This document shows positions 25,534-36,170 of a stretch of 64,000 nt of DNA, one piece after another. Source of the stretch: Hermatobates lingyangjiaoensis. Its lineage: Eukaryota; Arthropoda; Insecta; Hemiptera; Hermatobatidae. Every line of letters begins with the position of its first letter. The first letter of the stretch is position 1. A model generated the notes under the pieces. It worked only from the letters and a program-made list of their open reading frames with translations, searched no databases and was not told the DNA's origin. The DNA lies in assembly GCA_026182355.1 (NCBI GenBank), contig JAPFBL010001928.1, positions 6,217,501 through 6,281,500 on the forward strand, written 5' to 3'. Both the position numbers and the translations under genes were made by a program.

Positions 25534-26720
25534 ATACTTTAGTAACTTTCTTTCTGGTAAAACACAACCTAAGGATCACATTTTAATTAATTTAAACCAT
25601 TTATAAATTTAATATTAGGGAGAATAAATTACAATATTAAAATATTAATCACACAATTAAAGTAAGCTGGCACAATAACATAACTCAGAACCAAAAATTA
25701 TTTAACAGCAAACTAAACCAAAATAACGGTATTATTCTTTTAAAAAAAAAACAGAAAAAGAAAATTTAACATAACTTAAAGACGTTCTTCACACAATTTA
25801 CTTTCAACAATAACAACAATAAATATTTAAAAATAAACACAACCACCAGATTTTGTTTGAAAATACTATCTTATTACCTAATTAATTTGGCAGAGTTAAT
25901 TTGGTTTGAATTAGTACAAAACAACAACACATGGAAAAGTTATAAATTTAAGGCATTGTGAGATAAAAGCCGATCACAAAAAAAATCACTTATAGCATTA
26001 CTAAAACATAAAAATATGCAAACACTGAACACTATATATATATTATAAAGTTTTTAAAATCTGTAAGATAACGAAGTAACATTAAAAATCATAATAATTA
26101 TAAAAAATAATTCTTACAAAGACAAACAGGATATCCAATAATTTATATAAGAAAAAAAACTTATGCTTTAAACCAAAAACATATAATTATGTAAAATAAA
26201 CAGTATTCGGAAACTTCACCACATTGCGAACTATTGTGATTTCAGTTTACCTGTTTCACGTAAGTCATACATTTTTAATCTAATGAAACTTACAATATGA
26301 AATTAACGCATCAATATTTGTTATATTTAAGAAGTAATCAATCCATAAACAAAGAGATAATGACCAATATGGAGAAACATTCTCTTCAAAAATTCTAATT
26401 TCAAAATCAGCAAGTAACTCATACTCTTAATAAATTATTATATCATTTATGCACTTTTAATGAATAGTATACTAAATCACCACTCAACAGACTTTTTCTT
26501 TCTCCTCAGGTCGGTTAGTTCAAAAAGAATAAGAGGTTGTAATACGTTTTTCTATTTTATTCATATATTTGGAACATAATAAATTCACATTTATTATGAC
26601 ATATGAATGACAAGGAGATTAATTCCTTTGACTTTGAGAAAGTCCAGCCATTCAGGTCGAAAAATTCTAGCGTCATTTCTGATTGTCTTACTGTGGTTTA
26701 AGTGTTTATATGTATATATA
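25534..26720. other. A+T-rich non-coding DNA
   Basis: Nothing identifiable was seen. Confidence 0.4.
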
Positions 26721-26721
26721 T

Positions 26722-26840
26722 AGTTCACATAGGAAAGAGAAAAACAAATAAAGACACACACAAAAGACTCACAACGATATTTCGACAGTCGTCGTCATCG
26801 GGTAGAAGTAGTCCCTTTGAGTAGCTGAAGCTAACTGATA
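26722..26840 (-). mobile_element. Family B PLE terminus (solo)
   Basis: This copy is nearly identical to 30005-30125, the 3' end of the truncated PLE on the minus strand. It reads GTTCACATAGGAAAGAGAAA, then AAGACTCACAACGATATTTC, then CGACAGTCGTCGTCATCGGG. A TA tract abuts the outer end. The minus strand carries CCGATGA, C, GAC, GACT, GTC, GAAA at 26780-26801. It is a solo PLE 3' end. Confidence 0.7.
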
Positions 26841-26974
26841 TATACGAGTATGTTTCATTTAATGCTTATTTTTAGTTTAGTCCGGTTTTTTGCATGGCTT
26901 TTCTAATTTTCTAATATAATTTTTCAATTCTTCAGATAAAATATACACCAATTCTCCGAATGTTTTATTATTTA

Positions 26975-27170
26975 GGTTACTTACACTCATTCCGACGTTT
27001 CGATCAACTCTGATCATTTTTTCAAGGATAAATACTACAATAACAATTTTTTCACATTATCTAAAGTTCAATAACAATTACTAACCACTAATATTTCATT
27101 TAATGAAACATGTATGAATGAAGGTCTGCTCCCAAAATACACAAATATATATATATATATATATGTTTCA
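26975..27170 (-). mobile_element. PLE-like terminal module beside (TA)n
   Basis: On the minus strand CTTGAAAAAA, T, GATC, AGAGTT, GATC, GAAACGTCGG occupies about 26992-27024. A (TA)n lies at 27144-27164. It belongs to the same subfamily as the copy at 16.05 kb (shared GAAACGTCGG and ATGAATGAAGGTCTG-type flank), with a different but complementary stem. Confidence 0.5.
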
Positions 27171-27803
27171 TTAACGTAAAGCGCAGTCTTCATATTCATA
27201 ATTTTTTGACTGAGTGATTCGATCATAAAAAGAAATTTCCTACCATCAGGGAATAATTGAAATCGGAGTTGTTCAACAAAAATGGTTCATAAGGTTAAAC
27301 GAAGCTTTCAATGCACATATATAAGATTTTACTGGACAAAAGGATCTAGGAAAGAAATTCAATAGATATATAAAAATGAAAAGGAATGCCAAGAAGAGAT
27401 ATGTTTTGTGCAGCAGAAAAGAGCAAAAAAAAAAATTACAATGAAAGGTTCAATGATGTAAAATGTAAAACAATAAAAGGATATAATACAAAAGGAAAAT
27501 AATCTTATAAGAGAGGTTAAATGAAATAATAGGATAACAGATGAAGTTTAATAAACTATATAAAATATAGGCGAAGGTTAAAAGGTTCTACCTTTCGATT
27601 GTAACATATCCTTTTATTGTCTTATATCATTATTTAACATTTTGCTGTAATATTTTGTAATTTTCAGTTGCCCTGAAGTTAATCCCTTCTTAGATTTAAT
27701 TTTAATACATGAAATTTCATTTCATTTTTTGATCTCCTTACTCTGAATAATCTTTTGTATATTCTAACGTAGTGCAATCAGTTATTATGTGGTATTTACT
27801 CAT
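27171..27803. other. A+T-rich non-coding DNA
   Basis: There is no gene. The stretch may be body sequence of a neighbouring retroelement but has no frame or motif. Confidence 0.35.
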
Positions 27804-27804
27804 T

Positions 27805-28063
27805 GTAGGGTAAAAAGCCAATGAAATGGTCTCCACATATAACAATTTTTAATCGTATAAACAACGCGTTTCGAACACGTAGTATTCTTCTTCAGACATT
27901 AACTACGGTTGAGTGTCTGTGGTACAACTGACACTAAAAGTTGTACCACAGACACTCACCTATAGTTAATACCTGAAGAAGAACACTACGTGTTCGAAAC
28001 GCGCTGTTTATACGATTAAATTTTTATATGGGAGGCCATTTCATTAGCTTTTTACCCTACAAT

Positions 28064-28104
<41 letters not shown>
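27805..28104. mobile_element. Family C palindromic element followed by (TA)n
   Basis: The arms 27805-27929 and 27939-28061 are imperfect reverse complements of about 123 bp with a 9-nt spacer. They run from GTAGGGTAAAAAGC to GTCTGTGGTACAACT. Each arm holds a motif copy: plus CTGAAGA, A, GAACAC, TAC, GTGTTC, GAAACGCG (27973-28003), and minus CTGAAGA, A, GAATAC, TAC, GTGTTC, GAAACGCG (27865-27895). The single difference in the stem keeps pairing by G-U. A (TA)n tract follows at 28068-28103. Confidence 0.75.
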
Positions 28105-28105
<1 letters not shown>

Positions 28106-28254
28106 CAGTTCAAAATTGATGATAGGTAGCACACAAAGTAAAGAAGCACACTTACAAACTCGAATTTTCAGGCAATCCGTCTTCAGGAGAAAAGAGAAAG
28201 GGAGACCAAGCACGTTGTAGGCGCAACAGCTAGTTGCCGTCGCAACTAGCAAAC

Positions 28255-28291
<37 letters not shown>

Positions 28292-28380
28292 ACTTCTTTT
28301 AACCTTATGGTCATGAACACCGAGATTGTGATTCAGTTTAATTAAACATGTCTGCTAAGGAAGTTCTGCTACCAATCTAC
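28105..28380. other. Spacer between (TA)n tracts
   Basis: Two (TA)n tracts (28068-28103 and 28257-28287) bracket about 150 bp containing AGGCAATCCGTCTTCAGGAG. This may be part of another retroelement terminus. No frame is supported. Confidence 0.35.
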
Positions 28381-28419
28381 ACCAATATATATATTATTAT
28401 CAAGAAAACATATATATAC

Positions 28420-28704
28420 ACAACAATTAAAGTTTATCAGGACTCGGTCAGTTCTTCAGGTTCAAATTAAACTCTCATTGCCAACGTTTCTGTCTTTATT
28501 TAAAACCTTTTTCATAGGCCTTCAAAACAGAGGAAATATAAGAAAAAATACAATGATTCAAAAATCAAACATGCATAAAAAGTGCAAACAGTTACTAATA
28601 AGCAAATTATTATTAGTATTATTTCTAGCTGAATAATACTAATATTCAGCTGCGGAAACGCTGCCAATGAGTGTTTATAAATCAGAGGAGCTGCTGCATA
28701 TTTC

Positions 28705-28745
<41 letters not shown>
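28420..28745 (-). mobile_element. PLE-like terminal module ending in (TA)n
   Basis: TTTATCAGGACTCGGTCAG and TTCAGGTTCAAATTAAACTC are followed on the minus strand by TGAAAAAGG, TTTTAAATAAAGACA, GAAACGTTGGC (28481-28516). A long (TA)n lies at 28707-28745. The GAAACGTTGGC end is shared with the 63-kb element. The motif core itself is degenerate here. Confidence 0.5.
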
Positions 28746-28748
<3 letters not shown>

Positions 28749-28860
28749 ATGGGTTTTTGACTCTAATGATGACCGCTTGTTGTGGTTAAAAGATCTTAGT
28801 CTTGTTTTCCCATTTCATATTGTGGTTTGATCACTCATATACATATATATGTTGAATAGA
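28746..28860 (+). mobile_element. Family A solo terminus
   Basis: GGGTTTTTGACTCTAATGAT, GACCGCTTGTTGTGGTT, AAAAGATCTTAGTC, CCCATTTCATATTGTGG matches the family A right half. CTGACGA is mutated to CTAATGA and GAAA to AAAA. (TA)n lies immediately upstream. Confidence 0.6.
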
Positions 28861-29960
28861 ATGCCAAATTTTATGTTTACCAATTATCATGTACATTATA
28901 TTTATTTTGAAATATGAAATTCCTCAGGAGTACTTAATACTAAGTTTTTACTATATGAAACCTGAACCAATCATACAAACAACGTTTTAAAAATTGGTAC
29001 AGGTACTTCAAAGAACATACCAAAAAAGAAGAAAAATTAATTATTTTTTTTAAATTTTAAACAAGAGGAAGGGCTAAATAACTAGTTTTAACGATATCTC
29101 AAAAATAAAATTAAAAAAAATAATATAGCATAGACAGTTACGACTATTCAATGTGAACTTCAACGATGGTCTAATACTTGTTCTGAAGTAAGCTTAACAA
29201 ATAATAAATTAATCCAGATATATACTAAATTATATGCACCATATAAATAAAAACATATGAAAAACTAGTTTTGTTCATATATAAAGAAACTCTGGATTAA
29301 TCAAAAATAATATGAATAATAATAAATTTAATCGCTAGCGTGATCAATACAATGCACAGTTACTATAGTCCAATACATTTTCATAAAGATGCTGTCTCGG
29401 AAGGAGTTAAGGAAACTATTTGTTCCTCTTATTATAAATCAATTAAAGATTCTATTTTCATTTGAGGTTTTATTGCATTTTACTATTCAGTAAATAGATT
29501 AGAGATCGTTTAAAATTAATTACTTTTCAATTTTAATCATATAATAAGTAATACCTCCAATAATCAAAAATATCTAACTATACCAATGTTTCATTTTTAA
29601 CTATAATTTTCATTGTTTTTTATTAACTCAATTAATAATCTGTTTTAGTATTAATTTATATGCTTTAGTTTTGTATGATAACATTGTGCAAAAAACAATA
29701 TAAAATTTCCATAAGTTAATTTTACCCTTTAATAGAGTTAATAAGTTAAGAGAAATAGGTTAATTTCTTATACTTTTGTAAGCATATAGTTTTCCGATGA
29801 TGAACTTTCTTATAATACATTTCTTTATTCACTAGCTTGAGGAGTTTGAGTTTTTGATTAATAAAGAAACAAGGAATGAAAGTATTGTTCTAAATTGATC
29901 GATTTGAAGTTTACCTATAGTTTCTGTTTTAATGTTTTGGTCCCTCCTGGGATCATTTTC
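28861..29960. other. A+T-rich non-coding DNA
   Basis: Nothing identifiable was seen. Confidence 0.4.
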
Positions 29961-29962
29961 AA

Positions 29963-30004
<42 letters not shown>

Positions 30005-30007
<3 letters not shown>

Positions 30008-30431
30008 TTCACACAGGAAAGAGAAAACACAAATAAAAGACACACACAAAAGACTCACAACGATATTTCGACAGTCGTCGTCATCGGGTAGAAGTAGTCC
30101 CTTTGAGTAGCTGAAGCTAACTGAGTGGTAGGCCAAATGCAACGAACACGCGCGCACTCTGCCTGCCGCCCTAGGTAAGCTACTAACTACAGAGAGAATA
30201 ATAACTAAAAAGAACAAATAAAAGCAGATAAAAATAACAGAAGGAGAAGACTAGTAAATGAAGCAATAAACAATTAAAAAATTAAAAAATAAAAATAAAT
30301 AAAAAAAAAAAATAAAATAAAAATAAAAATTAAAAAATAATAAATAAATAAATTCTTAAAAAAAAAAAAAAAAAAAAATTAAAATAAATAAATAAATAAA
30401 TAAAAAATAAATAAATAAATAAATACTTAAA
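30005..30431 (-). mobile_element. 3' untranslated end of the minus-strand PLE
   Basis: This is the region downstream of the stop codon of the GIY-YIG frame at 30432. It contains an A-rich low-complexity tract (30246-30431, AAATA/AAAT units) and a G+C-rich segment. It ends in the family B terminus with the core CCGATGA, C, GAC, GACT, GTC, GAAA at 30066-30087 (minus), and then (TA)n at 29963-30004. The near-identical terminus at 26.7 kb, without coding sequence, defines the element end. Confidence 0.7.
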
Positions 30432-31042
30432 TTAACGGTACAAGTTAAGGCCAGGAGGAGAGCGAGCTTTGAGAAGACAGATAATTGCCTCCTCTGAAGC
30501 TCTTAAAGTAACCCGAGAAGACTGAACAGGGATATGATTAAGGACTTGGACCCGGAAGCAGTGATTAAAATCCAGTCCATGGGAATTAGAGTGGATAGCA
30601 ATAGGAAGGTTTTTGCGTTGACCAACGGAAGCCCTGTGACCATTCATACGTAAGTTGAGCTGCGTAGAGGCCATACCAACGTAGAATGCATCACACTGGG
30701 TGCAGTCCAAACGGTAAACGCAATTAACCGAGGTGCATGAGGTGTGGGGAGGACAAGGGTAGTTAATATTGCTATGGGGGGAAGTAAAAAAGGGATTAGG
30801 GTTTATGATAAGACAGGTTTGGCATCTGCTCCGTCCGCACTCCAACATTCCCCTCCCAAGTGTAGGGTTCAAGGGAGAGTGATGGGAGAAAATGCCTCTG
30901 AGGTTCGGTGGTTTGCGATATGATAAGGAGGGGGCTTCAGGAAAAATAGATGAGGTAGAAGGAGAAGAGGAGAGCAATGGGAAAAACTCCTTAATAACCG
31001 AGCCAATCCTATGAGCGCCAAGGAAAAAAGTGGATATCAGGA
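30432..31042 (-). CDS. Penelope-like element, C-terminal GIY-YIG endonuclease fragment
   Basis: The frame encodes the C-terminal part of a PLE polyprotein. After a linker (APSLSYRKPPNLRGIF, SHHSPLNP) comes the cysteine cluster CGRSRCQTCLI, which is typical of PLEs just before the nuclease. A GIY-YIG domain follows: VYRLDC..C..FYVGMA with the two tyrosine-containing strands, LRMNGHR with the conserved arginine and histidine, RASEEAII with the catalytic glutamate, and PGLNLYR at the end. In PLEs this nuclease nicks the target so that the reverse transcriptase can prime. The reverse transcriptase half is missing: homology stops where the (TA)n(TG)n tract begins (31043-31097). Beyond 31042 the open frame only translates that tract and neighbouring antisense sequence. 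It is a 5'-truncated, probably inactive copy, although this part has no stop or frameshift. Confidence 0.85.
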
Positions 31043-31043
31043 A

Positions 31044-31097
<54 letters not shown>
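31043..31097. repeat. (TA)n(TG)n tract at the junction of two PLEs
   Basis: About 12 TA units are followed by about 15 TG units. The tract separates the truncated 5' ends of two oppositely oriented PLE copies. Confidence 0.9.
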
Positions 31098-31099
<2 letters not shown>

Positions 31100-31100
<1 letters not shown>

Positions 31101-31929
31101 GATGGACGTATATAGGAAACCCTCAAATCTTGGGTTTTGTCTTAATGGCAATAGTGAGTGTCCTAATAGGTATAAAAAGGCCACTATTAATGCCTACATA
31201 AAAAGGGCATTCACACATTGCAGCAGTTGGGACCTCATACATCAAGAGTTAGAACGTTCAACCCAGGTGCTAGTTAATAATGGTTTTTCGAACCAGGAGG
31301 TCGCCAACTCAATTAAAACATTTTGCAATAAATGGTATGCTAGTAACGAGACAGCCCCGCCTACAGGAGAGACTATCCGCCTGTTTTACAAAGGATACTT
31401 TAGTACGGAACATAGACAAGAGGAACGTGCAATACAAAAACTTGTAAATAACAATATTCAGACTACCAACGAGCAGGACAAGATAAGGCTAACTATATAT
31501 TATAGAAGTAGAAAGACATCGGACCTACTACTCTACAATAGACCGAGAACTGAGACCCCGGAGCTACAACGTAGTCACCTTGTGTATGAGTACAAATGCA
31601 GTATAGGGGACTGTGCAACCCTCCCATCCTCATACATAGGGATGACTACTACGAAGCTTTCACGGCGTCTAACTGTCCACCTGAGCACTGGGGCCCCTAA
31701 AAACCATACGGAGGACGCTCACCGAGTAAAACTGACGAGGCAGGCCCTGATTGAGGGCACTTTCATACTACAAGTGTACCACGAGCCTAGCAGGTTACAT
31801 ATACTGGAAGCTCTATATATTAAAGATTGTAACCCTAGTCTAAATGTCCAAAGCAATGATTTCAACTCTGTGCCTAGTTTTAAGAATTTTGACAATACTT
31901 TCAAACTTGTAAGGGAGACGGGGAGGTGA
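31100..31929 (+). CDS. Penelope-like element, RT thumb plus GIY-YIG endonuclease fragment
   Basis: About 275 codons are open from the microsatellite to a TGA at 31927. The first part, beginning MDVYRKPSN, is the end of the reverse transcriptase (VYRKP motif, then the helical thumb with YKKATINAYIKRAF, CSSWDLIHQELE and FCNKWY). A linker with YRSRKTSDLLL follows, and then the GIY-YIG nuclease: VYEYKC..GDC, SSYIGMTTTKLSRRLTVH, and the catalytic glutamate in HILEALYIKDCNPSLN. It differs strongly from the adjacent minus-strand PLE and belongs to another lineage. The catalytic RT motifs are absent because the copy is 5'-truncated. The frame is intact, which suggests fairly recent insertion. Confidence 0.85.
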
Positions 31930-32349
31930 ACGGACCACAGGTAGTTTTTGGCCGACCCAGTCGCCATGCATACCTCCCCCTCCCCTCACTCCCACCTTAG
32001 CTTCACTTCCTAAAGTACAGTAATTTTGTAGACATTGTTCAAATATTTTATTTTATTTTAACTATAGTGCATTAGACTTAATTAATTTTAGTTTATACCT
32101 GAGGATGGCGAATGAGAGCCGAAAGCTTGTACGTATTTTTATTTAGTTTGTTAATTTAGTGATTAAAACAGTGATTAAAATTTAGTTTTTCGTGTTTGAC
32201 CTATGTTTATTGTGTGTGTTAATGTCTTTTGCTAACCTTTTTTGGAAGCTACCAGAGTCTCACCGCAAAGTGATACGAAAACTAGAGAGTGTCAACAAGA
32301 AACTGGTCAATGCAGAAGCTGCTGCTTATTTTAATAATATATATATATG
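31930..32349 (+). mobile_element. 3' untranslated end of the plus-strand PLE
   Basis: About 170 nt after the stop codon lies CTGAGGA, T, GGC, GAATGAGA, GCC, GAAAGCTTGT (32099-32130). This is the same architecture as the terminus of the opposite PLE, with another stem sequence. The region continues through T-rich sequence to a short TA tract at 32338-32349. Confidence 0.65.
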
Positions 32350-35300
32350 AGTAGAATGTTCCTAAAGTTTACTGTTCTGTTTGCATACTGTTCTTGACTG
32401 TTTTCCAAGAATACAAATACACATACATAAACCATTCCATAAATACTACCACTAATCAAGACCCTTTGACCTAGCAGTACCTTAGAAACTTAAACAGGAG
32501 CCATCTATAGCTAAAAGATAATGAAGTGGTTCATGTATTAAATTTGTTCACCATGTAAAGATTCTAAACCCAGCAATTTTTGACAATTTTAGTAACTTCC
32601 AGTAAATTCGGTTGACGTTTACTTTACTACAATCAGATGGTATTAATTCTTTGGAAAAGAAGTTTGTTCAAATAGGTAATACAAGTAAAATTTAAAGAAA
32701 CAATCAATCAAAATGATCACTAATATTCTATACAGAAAGAATAAGGGCCTAGGCAGAAACATAAATTATATGGAATATTTTTTTAGTTTTAGATATCTGT
32801 AAGTTTTAGTCATAGAAATATGAGAATATCAAAATTGAAGCACTAAAATGCAGCAATAAGATTTAAAATTTAGTAATCTACCACTTGCATGGCAGGTGCA
32901 CATTTCTAATGGGCGCCTAATTATCCAATTAGCTTCACTTTCGTCTCTGGAAGAGGACAGAAGTGAATATCTGCAAGAGGGATGTTGGAAACAAATAATT
33001 GAAATCTATATAATCCTGAGAATTTCATAAAAAAAGCAGACAGAACCTCGACGAATGCTCATTTGGGTACCGTATGGACACGGTTCATCTAGAAAATAAA
33101 GTACCCTTTTTATTTCTCTAAATTTAAAAAAAGAAAAGCAGCGACGAATACTAAATAAGGCTTTTTCTTTGAACCAATAAATATTATACAACTCTCTATA
33201 CAACAAACATAAATAACAAACTTTCACCAGGACATATTTCCGCTCTTTACCAACCTTGAAACACAATAAATTTTCTTGGATAAAAAGCAATCGATTAAAA
33301 TCAAATATTTACTCCTACCTTCGGTAGATAATAATTCAAGCTAATGACTGTTTTCTTTCTATCAATAAACCATATGATATCAATAAGCATATATTCTAAG
33401 ACTTCATACTTTAAAAAAAAAAAGAATAATTTGGCAATAATATTAAATAATAGTGTTCACTGTTTGCATATTAAGAATAGATCACAGGTTATTGCTTATA
33501 CAATCCCTCAGTCATATAATGTAAAGCCTATCGGTGGAAGTAAGTAGTTTCCCAAATTGCAGACTTGTTGGACGTAACGGTAGATAAAACAAACACCTAC
33601 AGAAGACCAATTTCTTTTAGAGCTCCCTCTACCGCCTCATCCTGTTGATATTAAAACAAGTAAAAGCAAAACAAAGGACAAGTGAGAGCAAAGAAAAAAA
33701 AAAACCTCATCAACACTGCTTCAGTTCATGGCAGACAAGGAACATTAAACAAGACTCGGCATGCTAGAGACAATAACTAAACTACAACAAACAAATATGA
33801 AACATTTCATACATATAATGATGCTTCAATGATACAAATTTTGTTTTTGCTCTCAAGGATTTTGAACAAAAAATTAAATATCTTATCCATTTCTTATATA
33901 ACAAACACATTGTCTACTATTACACAGCCTCAATCATTCAATGAATCGTTTTACCATTTCCGAAATGATATACATTATGTGAAACATAAAATTTATCATA
34001 ACGTATCATTTCTTCAACGTTTCCATTTTCATTAGCAGAATTAAAAACATTGTGTAATTCATAAATTCCTACTCCGATTTTAAGTAAACTGATATATGAA
34101 AAAGATTCTAACTCTCCATCCACCAACAAATAAAAATTGAATGTTAGTTATTAAAGTTTGTCATACATTCCCTATTAATTGAATTCAATATATAAACAAA
34201 TATTATAATCACTTAAAACATGGAGTAATTTAATAAGTATGACCCGATTCGCAGTTCTAACAAGAGTCGATAATAGGAGTTTTTCTGTTGTCAGTGTTAA
34301 TAAGAAAAAGCAACAATAAAACTCAGGTTTGACTCCATTTATCCTACTTACAATTTTCACAAGTGTTTCCGATCCCTATCTAAGGGCACGTGCAATATAA
34401 TAATGCGGTCAGGGATCTTCAGCACATCGCTAAATAATTCCGCTTCTTCTCGTTGTTTCACTCATGTACACCTATAGGTCGATGTATATTTTTTTACCAA
34501 AACCCACAAGAAATACCCCAGAGATATATTAGTCTGGCTCCTCTCTTTGTGCTTGATCTCTAGTAGAACACCAATCAATCCTCTCGCAGTGTAACTCTTT
34601 CATGTGTGGTGAAGTAAGAGATTGCATGAATCTTCAACCAATACCCATACCGCTTAAACGCTCAAGACCTACAGATGGTGACCACGTTGAATATTTGTGA
34701 ATCTTTAAATAACACTCAATCGTGAGCAGAATGAATTTAGTTGTCAATTGTTTTTCCATACTAAACAATTCAATAGTTTTAATAGTTTGAACACGATTAA
34801 ATGAAGCTATTATTCCTGATTTACTCTATATATACAATTCATCAATTTACATTAACTACCAAACATCTCCATCCCAATAAGATTAAAAATTATTACTTGG
34901 GTAAACTGAACACAACAAATATAGAAAGAACGAAAGTTAATAATATTAATGTGAATCGTTATTATTTAATATAGTTAATCTCATTAAATAAAAAAAAATT
35001 AATGGATTTGATAAAATCTAAACCATGTAAATAAAAAAATAAAAGTTTTCTAAACTTACATTATATTTTGAAAATTAGAAAACTTTTATTTCAAGAACTA
35101 ACAGTCTAAAATTTAACACTAAATATATGTTTTTAGTTTAGAATCGTACGAAAATGGATTTTCATTATTGCAATTCTGTCATAGAACTCCATTAAAAAAC
35201 GCTTAACATGTGCTTATACACATAAGCTTAACCTGTGTGTTATACACTTAATACACATAAAAAGTTATATAGGACAATAAGAATAAAACGAAATTAATAG

Positions 35301-36000
35301 CTGCTAAAACAAATGTCGACAATGGTTAAGTAGAAACATAATGATACAGAATTCATGTTTTCATACTAATATTTCACCTTACTATAGAAAAATAATTTTT
35401 AATAAATTCAACATCCTTGAGAGTAAAAAAAAATAATAATAATCTGAGAGAAGAGAACAATGTAGCCTGTCTCATAACTTCAATAATATCTCTTTTTTTT
35501 CGTTGAAATTAACACTTTTTTAAGAGTGTTAATAATAAAAAAAAATGTTTCATACCTTGATTAATAACACTAAATCACATCAATCACAAATATAAATATA
35601 CAGTAAGTATAATTTGATTAATAAATAAGCATATTTATATACATATAAGTTTTTCGAAATAAATTAAAGGTTTACAAAAAACAGAAATTACATTCAGAGT
35701 TTCAAAATTTCGGTAATACTGTTATCAAGGGAGTAATGCGACAGAAGATGACTGAAGGAGTATGGAGTTAGGAAACTCACTTACTGAATTCAAGTTAAAT
35801 TGATGAGAGTAACTTTTCAGGAGTATTTAGTTTTCCATCTTGTTAATCTCCTCAGAACTCCTTTACCAAAAATTTAAGACTGCAAGAGGGATTCGTTGTT
35901 TTATGTGAACACTATAGCTTATTTCTGAACCTTTTGTTGTCTGTTTTAGATCGATTCTTCAATGTTGAAATTTTTATATAAATAAATATACATCTTAATT
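32350..36000. other. A+T-rich DNA without supported genes
   Basis: No gene is supported. Short frames at 33006-33547 and 33829-34360 are composition driven. A patch at 33491-33540 lies between CACAG and a GTAAGT donor but is too short to judge. A G+C-richer block at about 34375-34700 has no long frame and may be an old SINE or retroelement fragment. The remainder is low-complexity A+T. Confidence 0.35.
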
Positions 36001-36002
36001 AA

Positions 36003-36170
36003 ATGAAACGGTCCAACGGACTTTTAAATAAAAACCAATTAAAAAAGATAGCACACAGATAGACCCAGGAATAACTCACTTCTATATTTCGACCACCGTC
36101 GTCATCAGGAGGAGAAGAGTCCCTTCATCTATCTGTGCGCTATCTTTTTTAATTCGTTTTTATTTAAATA
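36003..36170. mobile_element. Family B-like inverted-repeat element
   Basis: The arms at about 36023-36061 and 36126-36168 (AGATAGCACACAGATAG outward to ATTTAAATAAAAA) enclose the minus-strand motif CTGATGA, C, GAC, GGTG, GTC, GAAATATAG at 36082-36108. Just outside lies GAAACGGTCCAACGGAC. The same hairpin-forming string recurs next to the palindrome at 40.4 kb, so these two copies form one subfamily. Confidence 0.7.

Noticed and set aside
31043..31184. N-terminal extension of the minus-strand PLE frame (SIYTHTHTHTH)
   Set aside because: This is translation of the TG/TA microsatellite and of antisense sequence from the opposite PLE; PLE homology begins below 31043.
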